NCBI RefSeq assembly: GCF_002095535.1
Contig: NZ_MLJI01000002.1
Location: 257,786 to 321,785, forward strand
Direction: 5' to 3'
DNA from: Pantoea cypripedii
GTDB taxonomy: Bacteria > Pseudomonadota > Gammaproteobacteria > Enterobacterales > Enterobacteriaceae
DNA length: 64,000 bases
A model generated the notes under the pieces. It did no database searches and was not told the DNA's origin. It saw only the letters and a program-made list of their open reading frames with translations. Below, in pieces: positions 8,696-18,364 of the stretch (within the stretch, counting starts at the first letter, position 1; each line of letters opens with the position of its first letter). Made by a program: the position numbers and the translations under genes.

Positions 8696-9520
8696 CTAAG
8701 CCGCCACCACTTCCATATAACAACCGGTACGTTCCATCAGCTTTTGCTGCAACCAGGCCAGCGTCATATCGGTCATCATGCAGCCGCTGCAACTGCCCGC
8801 CAGGCTGACGGTGACGGTGTGATTGGCGACATCAACCAGTGACATATCGCCACCGTCGGCCTGGATAAACGGGCGCAATTCGGTGATGGTTTCCATCACC
8901 TCCTGCCAGTGGGGATCTTTTGCAGTGCTGACCGGGGCGGCGACCTGCGGGGCGTTAGCCAGTATGTTGGCCAGGGCCAGCTCAATCTTTTCATGGCAGG
9001 AGGTACAGCCGCCGCCCGCTTTGGTGTAGTTGATCACCTCTTCCAGCGTGGTCAGGCCGTTGGTGAGTACCGCGCGGCGGATGTGTCCCTCATCGACGCC
9101 GAAACATTTACAGATCAGCGCGCCTTCCTCATGGTCATCGTCGAGACTCAGGCCGCGATAGTTAGCGATGGCGGCATGCAGCGCTTCCTGGCCCATCACC
9201 GAACAATGCATTTTCTGCGGCGGCAGTCCGTCGAGATAATCGGCGATTTGCTGATTGGTGACCTGTTCCGCTTCGGACAGGGTGCGCCCGATAATCAGCT
9301 CGGTCAGGGCGGAAGACGAGGCGATGGCGCTGCCACAGCCAAAGGTCTGAAATCCGGCCTCAAGGATGGTTTCATTTTCCGGATCAACCCGCAGCATCAG
9401 CCGCAGGGCGTCGCCGCAGCTCAGCGATCCCACGTCACCCACCGCGTTAGCGTCATCGACCACACGGGCATTACGGGGATTAAAAAAATGGTCTTTCACC
9501 TTCTCGGAATAATTCCACAT
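8696..9520 (-). CDS. nifU: NifU, Fe-S cluster scaffold
   Basis: 274-residue three-domain scaffold that builds [2Fe-2S] and [4Fe-4S] clusters for NifH and NifDK precursors. The IscU-like domain has Cys 35, 62 and 106. The central permanent [2Fe-2S] domain has Cys 137, 139, 172 and 175 (CKCF and CTSC). The C-terminal Nfu domain has CSGC at 244-247. All expected cysteines are present. It is first in nifUSVWZM, about 80 bases below a sigma54 promoter. Confidence 0.96.
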   Translation of the reverse strand: MWNYSEKVKDHFFNPRNARVVDDANAVGDVGSLSCGDALRLMLRVDPENETILEAGFQTFGCGSAIASSSALTELIIGRTLSEAEQVTNQQIADYLDGLPPQKMHCSVMGQEALHAAIANYRGLSLDDDHEEGALICKCFGVDEGHIRRAVLTNGLTTLEEVINYTKAGGGCTSCHEKIELALANILANAPQVAAPVSTAKDPHWQEVMETITELRPFIQADGGDMSLVDVANHTVTVSLAGSCSGCMMTDMTLAWLQQKLMERTGCYMEVVAA

Positions 9521-9598
9521 GCTCTCAGCTCCCAGTACTCAGACGGAAAGCGCCTTGGCGCATCTCCCCGCAGCAATCAACAGCGGGATAACAGAACC

Positions 9599-9616
9599 AA
9601 GCAAAAGCAGTACCAG
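9599..9616 (-). promoter_or_regulatory. sigma54 promoter of nifUSVWZM
   Basis: Minus strand reads CTGGTACTGCTTTTGCTT, with GG and GC exactly ten bases apart (-24/-12). It lies 78 bases above the nifU start, and a NifA-type site lies about 110 bases further upstream. Confidence 0.85.
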
Positions 9617-9659
9617 AAGTGGAAAGTGTTAATATTCAAATGGATAGTGGGTTGTGGTA

Positions 9660-9687
9660 ATAAAAAACCGCGCCCTGTGTCGCGGTT
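9660..9687 (-). terminator. Rho-independent terminator after nifENX
   Basis: On the minus strand AACCGCG and CGCGGTT form a 7-base stem followed by TTTTTATTA. It lies about 40 bases after the nifX stop and upstream of the nifU promoter, so it separates the two operons. Confidence 0.85.
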
Positions 9688-9690
9688 GCG

Positions 9691-9706
9691 TGTGAGGTTT
9701 GTCACA
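9691..9706. promoter_or_regulatory. NifA upstream activator site for nifU
   Basis: TGT-N10-ACA (TGTGAGGTTTGTCACA), about 110 bases above the expected nifU transcript start. It overlaps neither the nifX coding region nor its terminator. Confidence 0.78.
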
Positions 9707-9724
9707 GTTGTGTCAGAGAAACGA

Positions 9725-10189
9725 CTAGCGATCGTCTTTATCCTGCCATTCGTGTTCTTGCAGTAGCTGAGTGAAGCGATCCGGATTGCGCTGACGCTGC
9801 TGTTTACGTTGTTCTTTGTCGTACCAGTAATGTTGGATCTCCTGCAACAGCGCGCTGACCGACGTATTGGCCGGTACCCGCACCGCACGTACGCCAGTCT
9901 TTAATAACTGGCTGAACACCCTCTCACCAATCGCCACGCAATACAGGGTGACGCAGTCCTCCAGCGCGTTGATGCGGTAACTTATTTTCTCCTCCTGATG
10001 CCCATTGAATACGGAAAAGTCGGCCACCCGCAGCAGCATGGCGTCATCCTGTTTCACCCCGTATACCACCAGCCGCGGAGTGGCACCAAAGTGTTGATCG
10101 ACGTGGCGGCAATCCGAACTGGCAAATGCCACTTTCATTGGCCACTCTTCCGCGCAGATGGTGCTGAACTGCCGGTTAACATGTTGCAT
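9725..10189 (-). CDS. nifX: NifX, FeMo-co precursor carrier
   Basis: 154-residue protein that binds NifB-co and passes FeMo-co precursors to or from NifEN. The Dinitrogenase_iron-molybdenum domain is visible: MKVAFASSDCRHVDQHFGATPRLVVYGV, with the conserved HVDQHFG. The first 17 residues are a family extension also found in Klebsiella NifX. The start overlaps the end of nifN by 14 bases. Confidence 0.95.
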   Translation of the reverse strand: MQHVNRQFSTICAEEWPMKVAFASSDCRHVDQHFGATPRLVVYGVKQDDAMLLRVADFSVFNGHQEEKISYRINALEDCVTLYCVAIGERVFSQLLKTGVRAVRVPANTSVSALLQEIQHYWYDKEQRKQQRQRNPDRFTQLLQEHEWQDKDDR

Positions 10190-11549
10190 GCTGATCCCCC
10201 TGGCTGAATTGCTGACGCAAGGGAGATCGCCAGGCGGGGAGGGTGTGATGGTGCTGACTCATCACATTCGCCAGCTCAAACAGGGTATCGCGCATGCCCA
10301 TATAGCCCTGACGTACGCGGCGAAATTCTCCCAGCCGGTCATAGATCGGGAAACCGGCGCGAATCAGGGGAATGTTCATCTGTTGCGCCAGATGCGCCGC
10401 GTGGGAATTGGCTACCAGCAGTGCCGCCGGGTTGTCGTGCAGCAGGTCCTGCATATCTTCCAGATCGCCGATCACCACTTTTCCGACCGGCAAGCGACTG
10501 AGTCCGCGCTGGCTCACCGGGGCAATCAGCGGGCCAGGCACCATGCCCTGGCTGGCGGCAAAATCACACCAGGCGGCCAGCAAATCCCCTTCCGCCGCCA
10601 TCGCTACCGGCACCCCCTGCAACCACATATGACAATCGATCATCGCATCCTGTAGCTGCCCGCGCTGACGTTCAATCCAGCCAGGCACGTTGCGACCGGA
10701 GATGACTTTCAGCTGATGGATAAACCGGTCACAGGTTTCCAGCGTCATCAGGTGCGGCAAGGCGATCACCTCACCACGGCTGCGCTGGGCCAGCAGGGTG
10801 GAGGCATGTCCCAGCGACACCCCGATAGCCAGGGTGCATAAACTCTGACCCATCTGCTCGATCTGGGCCAGCGGCGTGCCGCCCTGGGTGACCGGCGAGA
10901 AATCACCGCTCGCCAGATGTCCATCAAGCGATAACGACAGGTCCGGCACTATCACCGGCTGTAAACCGAAGGCTTCCACATAGCTGCGCAGCAACTCGAT
11001 ATCGCCTGGGGTGAGCAGATGGCTGAGCAACAAATTGACGCGGCGGTTACGCCCGGCGGGCAGCGGTTTTTCCGGTATCCATTGCTCGATCATGCTTTCC
11101 AGCACCGCGCTGAAGCCATTTTCCAGCGAGCCATAAAAGTCAGGCGTGTTAACGGTTAACAACGCCACGTTTTTATAACGTGGTGACGCCTCGCGAAACT
11201 GACGCACCACGCGTGTGATATCGCTGCCCTGAGCCTCAGACAACCCGGTACTCAGCAGCACAATGGCTTTCGGGTTATTGCGCTGACACAGGGTGTTGAG
11301 CGCGGTAATGATATTGTCGTCGGACCCCATGATGGTGGACATCGGGTCCATTGCGGTGGATTGCAGTGGGATCGGATCGTGAAAATGCTGGATAAAAAAC
11401 ACCTTAGCGAAGGCGCTACAGCCCTGCGCGCCATGAACCAGCGGGATGCAGTGCTCAAAACCCATGCTGGCAAGGATGGCCCCCAGCGGTTGTCCGCTTT
11501 TCACCGGGCTGACGGCCAGCGGTTTTTTAGAACGAATGATTTCAGCCAT
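10176..11549 (-). CDS. nifN: NifN, FeMo-co assembly scaffold beta subunit
   Basis: 457-residue partner of NifE in the NifEN scaffold where the FeMo-co precursor receives Mo and homocitrate. It is related to NifK. Visible: the Cys-containing HGAQGCSAFAKVFFIQHFHDPIPLQS near residue 40 and TGLSEAQGSDI near residue 105. Sequence continuity with NifE, 15 bases upstream, and NifX, overlapping downstream, fixes the identity. Confidence 0.96.
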   Translation of the reverse strand: MAEIIRSKKPLAVSPVKSGQPLGAILASMGFEHCIPLVHGAQGCSAFAKVFFIQHFHDPIPLQSTAMDPMSTIMGSDDNIITALNTLCQRNNPKAIVLLSTGLSEAQGSDITRVVRQFREASPRYKNVALLTVNTPDFYGSLENGFSAVLESMIEQWIPEKPLPAGRNRRVNLLLSHLLTPGDIELLRSYVEAFGLQPVIVPDLSLSLDGHLASGDFSPVTQGGTPLAQIEQMGQSLCTLAIGVSLGHASTLLAQRSRGEVIALPHLMTLETCDRFIHQLKVISGRNVPGWIERQRGQLQDAMIDCHMWLQGVPVAMAAEGDLLAAWCDFAASQGMVPGPLIAPVSQRGLSRLPVGKVVIGDLEDMQDLLHDNPAALLVANSHAAHLAQQMNIPLIRAGFPIYDRLGEFRRVRQGYMGMRDTLFELANVMSQHHHTLPAWRSPLRQQFSQGDQHATC

Positions 11550-11564
11550 AACCTGCTCCTTCCT

Positions 11565-12938
11565 TTAGTGCCAGGGTGCGCGGGCGTGCGTTTGTGACCA
11601 TATCGGGCTTTCCAGCGTCTGACATAACTGCTGTGCCAGCGTGACAATCCCGTGATAACCCGCGTAAGCATGCTCACGCTCCTGATTGATATCGAGAAAC
11701 GGCAGCCGGGCCTTGTAAGCGGTATACATATTGCGTCCACCGGCGATCATCATGTCGGCCTGATAGCGATAGACCACATCAAGCAGGGTGCGGGCGTTGC
11801 CTTCATCCAGCATCAGGGCATCCTCGCCCATCAGTTCCCGAATGCGTTGCTTGTCCTCCTCAGTGGATTTGCGCGTACCGGTGGCGACCACCGTCATGCC
11901 GAGATCCTGCAAGGCCGACACCACCGACCAGGATTTCACGCCGCCGGTATACAGCAGCGCCTTGCGTCCGCGCAGCCGTTCCCGGTAGGGAGCGAGTGCT
12001 TCGTCAGCGACCCGTTCTTCGCGCGCAATCAGGGCTTCGGTGCGCTGCATCAGGTCGTGATCACCGGTCAGCGCGGCCAGCTGGCGCAGGGACTCTGAGG
12101 TGGCACGCACGCCATAAAAACTGCCTTCAAACCACGGTGTGCCGTAACGTTGTTCGAGGGCGCGCGCCACGTTGATCAGCGCACGGGAGCACACCAGCAT
12201 ATTGACCTGGGCACGGTGCAAGGTCTGGATCTCGGCAAAACGCCCGTCGCCGGACAGGGTGCCGAGCACGCGAATACCCAACTCATCCAGCAGCGGCTGG
12301 ATATGCCAGAACTCCCCGGCGATATTGTATTCACCAATCAGGCCGATATCGTGGCGGTGTTCAGGCGGGAAAGGGGTATCCACAGGCCAGGGTGCAGGCT
12401 CACGTCCGCCTATCACCTGTTTCACCATCATTTCTCCCGCCAGCCGGTTGCCGAGATTCTTGCTGCCATAAAATCCAGCCACATCGATCGCGATGACCGG
12501 CACGCCGGTGGCGGTGGCTGCGGCGCGGCACACCGCTTCAATATCGTCGCCTTCCATCGCCGGTACGCAGGTGTTGTAGATAAACACCGCCGCCGGATGG
12601 TAACGATTGACGATATGGCGAACCGCATGAAACAGGCGGCGCTCGCCGTTGCCCATAATCACATCCTGTTCATTTAAATCGGTGGTGAACCCCAGCCGGT
12701 TAATCACCGCACCCGAGCTGAAACTGCCCCGATTATCCCAGGAACTGCCTGTGCAACCGATCGGGCCGTGTACCAGATGCGCCACATCGGCAATCGGCAG
12801 CAGGGTGATTTGTGCCCCATCGAAAGCGCAACCACCGGCCGTCGCGCCGGGTTTGGGGGCACTACAGCCGGATTTTTGTTTATGGTTATGCTCGCAGGCA
12901 GGCTCATCCAGCAGGGCCAGGATTTCATTCCCTTTCAT
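11565..12938 (-). CDS. nifE: NifE, FeMo-co assembly scaffold alpha subunit
   Basis: 457-residue NifD-like scaffold subunit that forms a complex with NifN. Cluster-binding motifs are present: GGCAFDGA near residue 37, [16 protein letters not shown] near residue 61 and the central [20 protein letters not shown] 12938 ([10 protein letters not shown]) has GAGG upstream and matches the family start; 43 more codons are open upstream but cover the sigma54 promoter. It leads the nifENX operon. Confidence 0.96.
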   Translation of the reverse strand: MKGNEILALLDEPACEHNHKQKSGCSAPKPGATAGGCAFDGAQITLLPIADVAHLVHGPIGCTGSSWDNRGSFSSGAVINRLGFTTDLNEQDVIMGNGERRLFHAVRHIVNRYHPAAVFIYNTCVPAMEGDDIEAVCRAAATATGVPVIAIDVAGFYGSKNLGNRLAGEMMVKQVIGGREPAPWPVDTPFPPEHRHDIGLIGEYNIAGEFWHIQPLLDELGIRVLGTLSGDGRFAEIQTLHRAQVNMLVCSRALINVARALEQRYGTPWFEGSFYGVRATSESLRQLAALTGDHDLMQRTEALIAREERVADEALAPYRERLRGRKALLYTGGVKSWSVVSALQDLGMTVVATGTRKSTEEDKQRIRELMGEDALMLDEGNARTLLDVVYRYQADMMIAGGRNMYTAYKARLPFLDINQEREHAYAGYHGIVTLAQQLCQTLESPIWSQTHARAPWH

Positions 12939-12974
12939 AGTTACCTCATTGACTGATTGGGTTAGCTGAACCGT

Positions 12975-12991
12975 TGCAAATCCCGGACCAG
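12975..12991 (-). promoter_or_regulatory. sigma54 promoter of nifENX
   Basis: Minus strand reads CTGGTCCGGGATTTGCA, with GG and GC ten bases apart. It is about 37 bases above the nifE start codon. Confidence 0.85.
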
Positions 12992-13023
12992 AAAATAATC
13001 TTTGATTTATAAGGAGAAAATGT

Positions 13024-13039
13024 TGTCGGCTTTGCGACA
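13024..13039. promoter_or_regulatory. NifA upstream activator site for nifE
   Basis: TGT-N10-ACA (TGTCGGCTTTGCGACA), only about 45-50 bases above the -24/-12 element, closer than the sites at nifH, nifJ and nifU. Confidence 0.7.
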
Positions 13040-13058
13040 AAACAGACAACGCAGGAAG

Positions 13059-13092
13059 GGACCCCACAAGACAAGACTTGTCCGATGGGGTC
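13059..13092 (-). terminator. Hairpin after nifY
   Basis: GACCCCA and TGGGGTC arms, with an inner ACAAG/CTTGT pairing, lie just after the nifY stop. No T run follows, so it may be a weak terminator or an mRNA-end stabiliser. Confidence 0.5.
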
Positions 13093-13100
13093 AGAACGGA

Positions 13101-13763
13101 TCAGAAAACGCGTGATTCCAGCGGATTGGCGCGGTCGAGGCGTTTTGCCAGCCACGGTGGCAGCTGCCCGACAAACAGCTTTTTGATGTTGTCACACTGG
13201 GAGGTGATGGTCAGTCCTGGTGGTACTTTGATGGGATGGATATTGTGGCGAATCAGCCGGGCGGCGGCAGGGCCACCAATCGCTTCGCAAAATAATAACT
13301 GACAGTCGCGCAGCAACTGCGCCCGCACTTCGTTCGCTTCTTCCTGCTGTGGCGCAGAAGGAAAACGCCGTAAGCTGTGCAGCCAGTAACCGTCATCATC
13401 GAAGGCGTAGACAAAGAACAACCGACCCTGTCCAAAGTGACCATTGATCATCAACCCATCCTGCGAAGCAAAAGCCGCCAGTAACTGCGGCTGACGCTGG
13501 GCAAAGGTTACCACCCGCAGATGCTGCGGTAGCTCACCGCGCAGACAGGCTTTTACCCGTGACCAGCGTCCCGGCGACATCAGCACCTCATCGCCAGGAA
13601 AGAAGGCTTCCAGCTGGCTTTGCGTAAAAGCCGCCAGCCGAGCCGGGGTCAGCGCGTCATCCTGATCGCGGGTCAGCCAGGCCATGATTTGCGCGGGCTG
13701 GAGTTCCGGCAGGCTCTGAAACAGCGCCAGCATGCGCCAGAAAAGAATATCGTGGTCAGACAT
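13101..13763 (-). CDS. nifY: NifY, apo-dinitrogenase chaperone
   Basis: 220-residue protein that binds apo-NifDK and stabilises it until FeMo-co is inserted. It has an N-terminal helical region and a C-terminal NifX-like domain (about residues 90-210, with SQDGLMINGHFGQGRLFFVYAF and CEAIGGPAAARLIRHNIHPI). ATG 13763 (MSDHDILFW) gives the family length; the longer open frame overlaps nifT. It is the last gene of nifHDKTY, 11 bases after nifT. Confidence 0.94.
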   Translation of the reverse strand: MSDHDILFWRMLALFQSLPELQPAQIMAWLTRDQDDALTPARLAAFTQSQLEAFFPGDEVLMSPGRWSRVKACLRGELPQHLRVVTFAQRQPQLLAAFASQDGLMINGHFGQGRLFFVYAFDDDGYWLHSLRRFPSAPQQEEANEVRAQLLRDCQLLFCEAIGGPAAARLIRHNIHPIKVPPGLTITSQCDNIKKLFVGQLPPWLAKRLDRANPLESRVF

Positions 13764-13774
13764 CTCACTCCCCC

Positions 13775-13993
13775 TTAATTCTGTGCATCGCGACTGGCGC
13801 GCAGGCTGACGGGAAAATCCGGGCGTCCCGGTTGCTCGCTGACGAAGTAGCGGCGTCCCCCTTCCAGAGACACGGCACCTCCCCAGCGCTCCGGGGTGTC
13901 GTGCTCGACTGCGATCACTTTGGCTTCCAGATCCTGTTTGGCGATATAACAATACAAATCCGCCCCACGTCGACGAAAGATAACCATCGGCAT
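13775..13993 (-). CDS. nifT: NifT/FixU small protein
   Basis: 72-residue NifT of unknown biochemical role, probably linked to nitrogenase maturation and not essential in tested species. The family pattern RRRGADLYCYIAKQDLEAKV and ERWGGAVSLEGG is clear. It lies between nifK and nifY in the structural operon. Confidence 0.93.
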   Translation of the reverse strand: MPMVIFRRRGADLYCYIAKQDLEAKVIAVEHDTPERWGGAVSLEGGRRYFVSEQPGRPDFPVSLRASRDAQN

Positions 13994-14035
13994 ACTGTCC
14001 CCCTGTAGCCCCGCGTCTGGCGGGGCAGGTGTTGG

Positions 14036-15598
14036 TTAACGGATAAGGTCAAAGCCGTAATCGGTTTTGCCGAGTTTGATGGTGTCTCTGTCCACTTTTT
14101 CCAGCACTGCATTCACCAGCGTGGTCAGCATGCTCATCGCCCCTTCGTAACCCCAGGTGGTCTGGCGATGCAGGTGGTGGCGATCAAACAGCGGGAAGCC
14201 GAGGCGAATCAGCGGCACTTCAAACTGTTCGCCTTTTGCCAGGGTGTCACGCTGGATGAATTTGGCGTAAGAGTTACCGATCATAAAGTCCGGCTGGCGG
14301 GTGAACATCAGGGAACGGAAATGCCACAGGTCACAGTTGATAAAGACTTCGCTCTCCTGCCCGTAAGGTGACGCCTCCAGCATCTTCTTCATGGCCTTTT
14401 GCCAGCGTTTATTGCCGTTATGGCTCAGGATAACGGTGGGTTCGCAACCCAGTTCCAGCAGGAAGCGCGTCAGTCCCATGACAAAATCCGGATCGCCATA
14501 CAGGCCGAATTTTTTCCCGTGCAGCCACGAGTGGGAATCCAGCATCATATCCACCAGACGACCACGCTCCAGCGCCAGCACATCGGGGATGGCTTTGCCG
14601 GTCAGCTGGCTGATGGTCATCAGTAACTCGTCCGTGCCTGCCAGCCCCAGCGGGATCGGTACCTCGGTAGCAGGCTGGTGCCACAACTCCTGTACCACTT
14701 TTTTGCTTTTCACCAGCTGCCACGGCTGTAGTAGCAGGGTGTCGATGGCATCAGGGGCATCGCGCATTTCCTGCTGCGTGGTGCCACCAGCGTACATGCG
14801 GTAATGGCCGTCAGCCGGGGTATCCAGCACGTCCGAAGGGTCGGAAAGCAGGCTGGCAGGCACCTCCATTTGCGCCAGCATGCGTTTCAGTACGCGGAAA
14901 TTCCCCAGATAGGTTTCAAATCCGGTCACCAGATTCAGTCGCGGGAGTTTGCCCGGCTGGCCCTGGTGTTCTGCGGTGAAGGTTTTGGCAAAACCTTCAA
15001 ACATATTGTCCCAGCCGGTGACATGGCTGCCGATAAAACTGGGCGTGTGGGCAAAGGGCACCGGCAGGCTGGCATCGACAAAACCGTCTTTTTTGGCGTT
15101 GGCGATAAACGCCTGTAAATCATCGCCAATCACTTCAGCCATGCAGGTGGTGGACACTGCGATGATTTCCGGTTGGTACAGGGTGCTGGCATTTTGTAGC
15201 CCGGTATTCATATTGTTGTTGCCGCCAAACACCGCCGCGTCCTCGGTCATTGAGTCAGAGACGCAGGCCACCGGCTCTTTGAAATGACGGTTAAAGTAGG
15301 TGCGGAAATACGCCACGCATCCCTGCGAACCGTGGACATAGGGCAGGGTGTTGGCAAATCCCAGCGAGCAGAGCACTGCTCCCAGCGGCTGGCAGGCTTT
15401 GGCCGGGTCAATGGTTAGCGCTTCGCGTTTAAAATTCAGCGCTTCATATTCGGCAGTGGTGGTCCATTGAAAGACTTCCTGCACGCGTGCCTGATCCCAG
15501 GCTTCTTCCTGCGATCGTTTGCTGCTGAACAGCGTCTGGTATTCATCCTGTTCAAATAAAGGATGACAATTATGAATCTTATCAACAGTCTGGCTCAT
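14036..15598 (-). CDS. nifK: NifK, MoFe protein beta subunit
   Basis: 520-residue beta subunit of dinitrogenase. P-cluster cysteines are visible in CQPLGAVLCSLGF, HGSQGCVAYFRTYF and STTCMAEVIGDD. I chose ATG 15598 (MSQTVDKIHN) because GGAGGAG lies upstream and it matches the family start; the open frame has seven more codons. It follows nifD by 55 bases, within nifHDKTY. Nothing suggests loss of function. Confidence 0.97.
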   Translation of the reverse strand: MSQTVDKIHNCHPLFEQDEYQTLFSSKRSQEEAWDQARVQEVFQWTTTAEYEALNFKREALTIDPAKACQPLGAVLCSLGFANTLPYVHGSQGCVAYFRTYFNRHFKEPVACVSDSMTEDAAVFGGNNNMNTGLQNASTLYQPEIIAVSTTCMAEVIGDDLQAFIANAKKDGFVDASLPVPFAHTPSFIGSHVTGWDNMFEGFAKTFTAEHQGQPGKLPRLNLVTGFETYLGNFRVLKRMLAQMEVPASLLSDPSDVLDTPADGHYRMYAGGTTQQEMRDAPDAIDTLLLQPWQLVKSKKVVQELWHQPATEVPIPLGLAGTDELLMTISQLTGKAIPDVLALERGRLVDMMLDSHSWLHGKKFGLYGDPDFVMGLTRFLLELGCEPTVILSHNGNKRWQKAMKKMLEASPYGQESEVFINCDLWHFRSLMFTRQPDFMIGNSYAKFIQRDTLAKGEQFEVPLIRLGFPLFDRHHLHRQTTWGYEGAMSMLTTLVNAVLEKVDRDTIKLGKTDYGFDLIR

Positions 15599-15653
15599 GG
15601 TATTCTCCTCCCGCGCCACAAATCGGTGAACTGACGGGATTGCAAAAGAGATG

Positions 15654-17102
15654 TCAGGCGGACTTCAGCCAGGGCGCGGTTAGCTGGCCCCAGGCGGGAT
15701 TGTTCAGGGTCATATCCATATCCCGGGCGAAGATGGCGAAGCCGTCATAGCCGTGATAGGGGCCGGAGTAGTCCCAGGAGTGCATCTGGCGGAACGGGAC
15801 GCCCATCTTCTGGAAAATGTATTTTTCCTTGATGCCGGAGCCGATCAGGTCTGGCTTCAGCGCTTTCACAAAGGCTTCCAGCTCATAACTGCTGGCATCA
15901 TCGAACAGCAGAGTGCCTTCCTTCAGGTCCGGCAGGGTACGATCGTAATCGTCGTTATGACCGAACTCGTAACCTGCGGCGATAATCTCCATGCCGAGAT
16001 CTTCATAGGCCCCGATCAGATGACGTGGACGCAGCCCGCCCATGTACAGCAGCACTTTGCGGCCCTCCAGGCGTGGGCGATACTTCGCGATGATGGCATC
16101 GTTCTGCGCCTGATATCGGGCAATCACCGCTTCGGCATTGGCCCGAATGGTATCGTCAAACTGGTCGGCAATTTTGCGCAGCGACTCCGCCACTTTGGTC
16201 GGCCCGAAGAAGTTGTATTCCATCCACGGGATACCGTGCTTCTCTTCCATATGACGCGAGATGTAGTTCATCGAACGATAGCAGTGCACCAGGTTGAGTT
16301 TTACGAACGGGGTGTTTTCCATTTCAACCAGGGTGCCATCGCCTGACCACTGCGCCACCACCCGCAGCCCCATCTCTTCCAGCAGAATACGCGAAGCCCA
16401 GGCATCGCCACCGATGTTGTAGTCACCGATAATCGCCACATCGTAAGGCGTGGTGGCAAAGGGTTGGCCTTCGCGGTTATCGAGGATCCAGTCGCGGATC
16501 ACGTCGTTGGCGATGTGGTGGCCGAGGGATTGCGACACGCCGCGAAAACCTTCACAGCGCACCGGCACCACCGGCTTGTTAATCGCCTTCTCACTGGCTT
16601 TGGCGACGGCAGAAATATCGTCGCCAATCAACCCGACCGGACATTCCGACTGAATGCTGATCCCTTTGGTGAGCGGGAACAGTTCCTCCATCTCTTCAAT
16701 CAGTTTGGTGAGCTTTTTGTCACCGCCAAACACGATGTCGCGCTCCTGAAAATCCGAGGTGAAGTTGAGGGTGACAAAACTATCGACACCGCTGACCCCG
16801 GTGAAGTAGTTACGACGCCCCGCGCGTGAATACTGGCCGCAACCGACTGGGCCGTGCGAGATGTGGGCCATATCTTTGATCGGCCCAAATACCACCCCTT
16901 TCGATCCTGCATAGGCGCAACCGCGCACCGTCATCACACCTGGCTGCGATTTGCGGTTGGAGATGATGCATTTACCGACGCTCTCCATTTCCGGGTCGGT
17001 CACCATCATGTGTTTGCGGCGTTCTTTGCGCGTCTTCTCCGGGTAGATCTCCAGCACTTCCTGGATGATCGCCAGATTACGCTCCGCTGTTTCGTTACTC
17101 AT
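15654..17102 (-). CDS. nifD: NifD, MoFe protein alpha subunit
   Basis: 482-residue alpha subunit that binds the FeMo cofactor. P-cluster ligands Cys 62 ([10 protein letters not shown]), Cys 88 (GPVGCGQYS) and Cys 154 ([12 protein letters not shown]) are present. The FeMo-co Cys is near 274 ([10 protein letters not shown]) and the His is in [15 protein letters not shown] near 441. Gln 191 and His 195 of the active-site wall are in [13 protein letters not shown]. This is molybdenum nitrogenase; nothing in the sequence points to a V or Fe-only enzyme. Confidence 0.98.
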   Translation of the reverse strand: MSNETAERNLAIIQEVLEIYPEKTRKERRKHMMVTDPEMESVGKCIISNRKSQPGVMTVRGCAYAGSKGVVFGPIKDMAHISHGPVGCGQYSRAGRRNYFTGVSGVDSFVTLNFTSDFQERDIVFGGDKKLTKLIEEMEELFPLTKGISIQSECPVGLIGDDISAVAKASEKAINKPVVPVRCEGFRGVSQSLGHHIANDVIRDWILDNREGQPFATTPYDVAIIGDYNIGGDAWASRILLEEMGLRVVAQWSGDGTLVEMENTPFVKLNLVHCYRSMNYISRHMEEKHGIPWMEYNFFGPTKVAESLRKIADQFDDTIRANAEAVIARYQAQNDAIIAKYRPRLEGRKVLLYMGGLRPRHLIGAYEDLGMEIIAAGYEFGHNDDYDRTLPDLKEGTLLFDDASSYELEAFVKALKPDLIGSGIKEKYIFQKMGVPFRQMHSWDYSGPYHGYDGFAIFARDMDMTLNNPAWGQLTAPWLKSA

Positions 17103-17128
17103 GGACGACTCCTGTTAGGCCTGGGGCA

Positions 17129-18216
<1,088 letters not shown>

Positions 18217-18311
18217 GGTTGTCGGGTTGGCTGTGCTGTTCCGCGCAATGCATCCTGCGCCATACGGCAGGGTGTTCTTCCATCTCATTGTTTTTATTCA
18301 GAACAGGCAAA

Positions 18312-18329
18312 CTGGCACAGGCTGTGCTT
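18312..18329 (+). promoter_or_regulatory. sigma54 promoter of nifJ
   Basis: CTGGCACAGGCTGTGCTT, with GG and GC ten bases apart, about 36 bases above the nifJ start. The rest of the 354-base nifH-nifJ interval holds only regulatory sites and AT-rich spacer. Confidence 0.87.
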
Positions 18330-18364
18330 CGGGCAAGGTCACGACGGTTTTTGAGGAAACAGAC

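Noticed and set aside
15753..16346. Long plus-strand open frame inside nifD (one of many opposite-strand frames in the nif region)
   Set aside because: It runs antisense to a clearly coding nif gene and has no family motif or ribosome site; GC-rich coding DNA makes such shadows.
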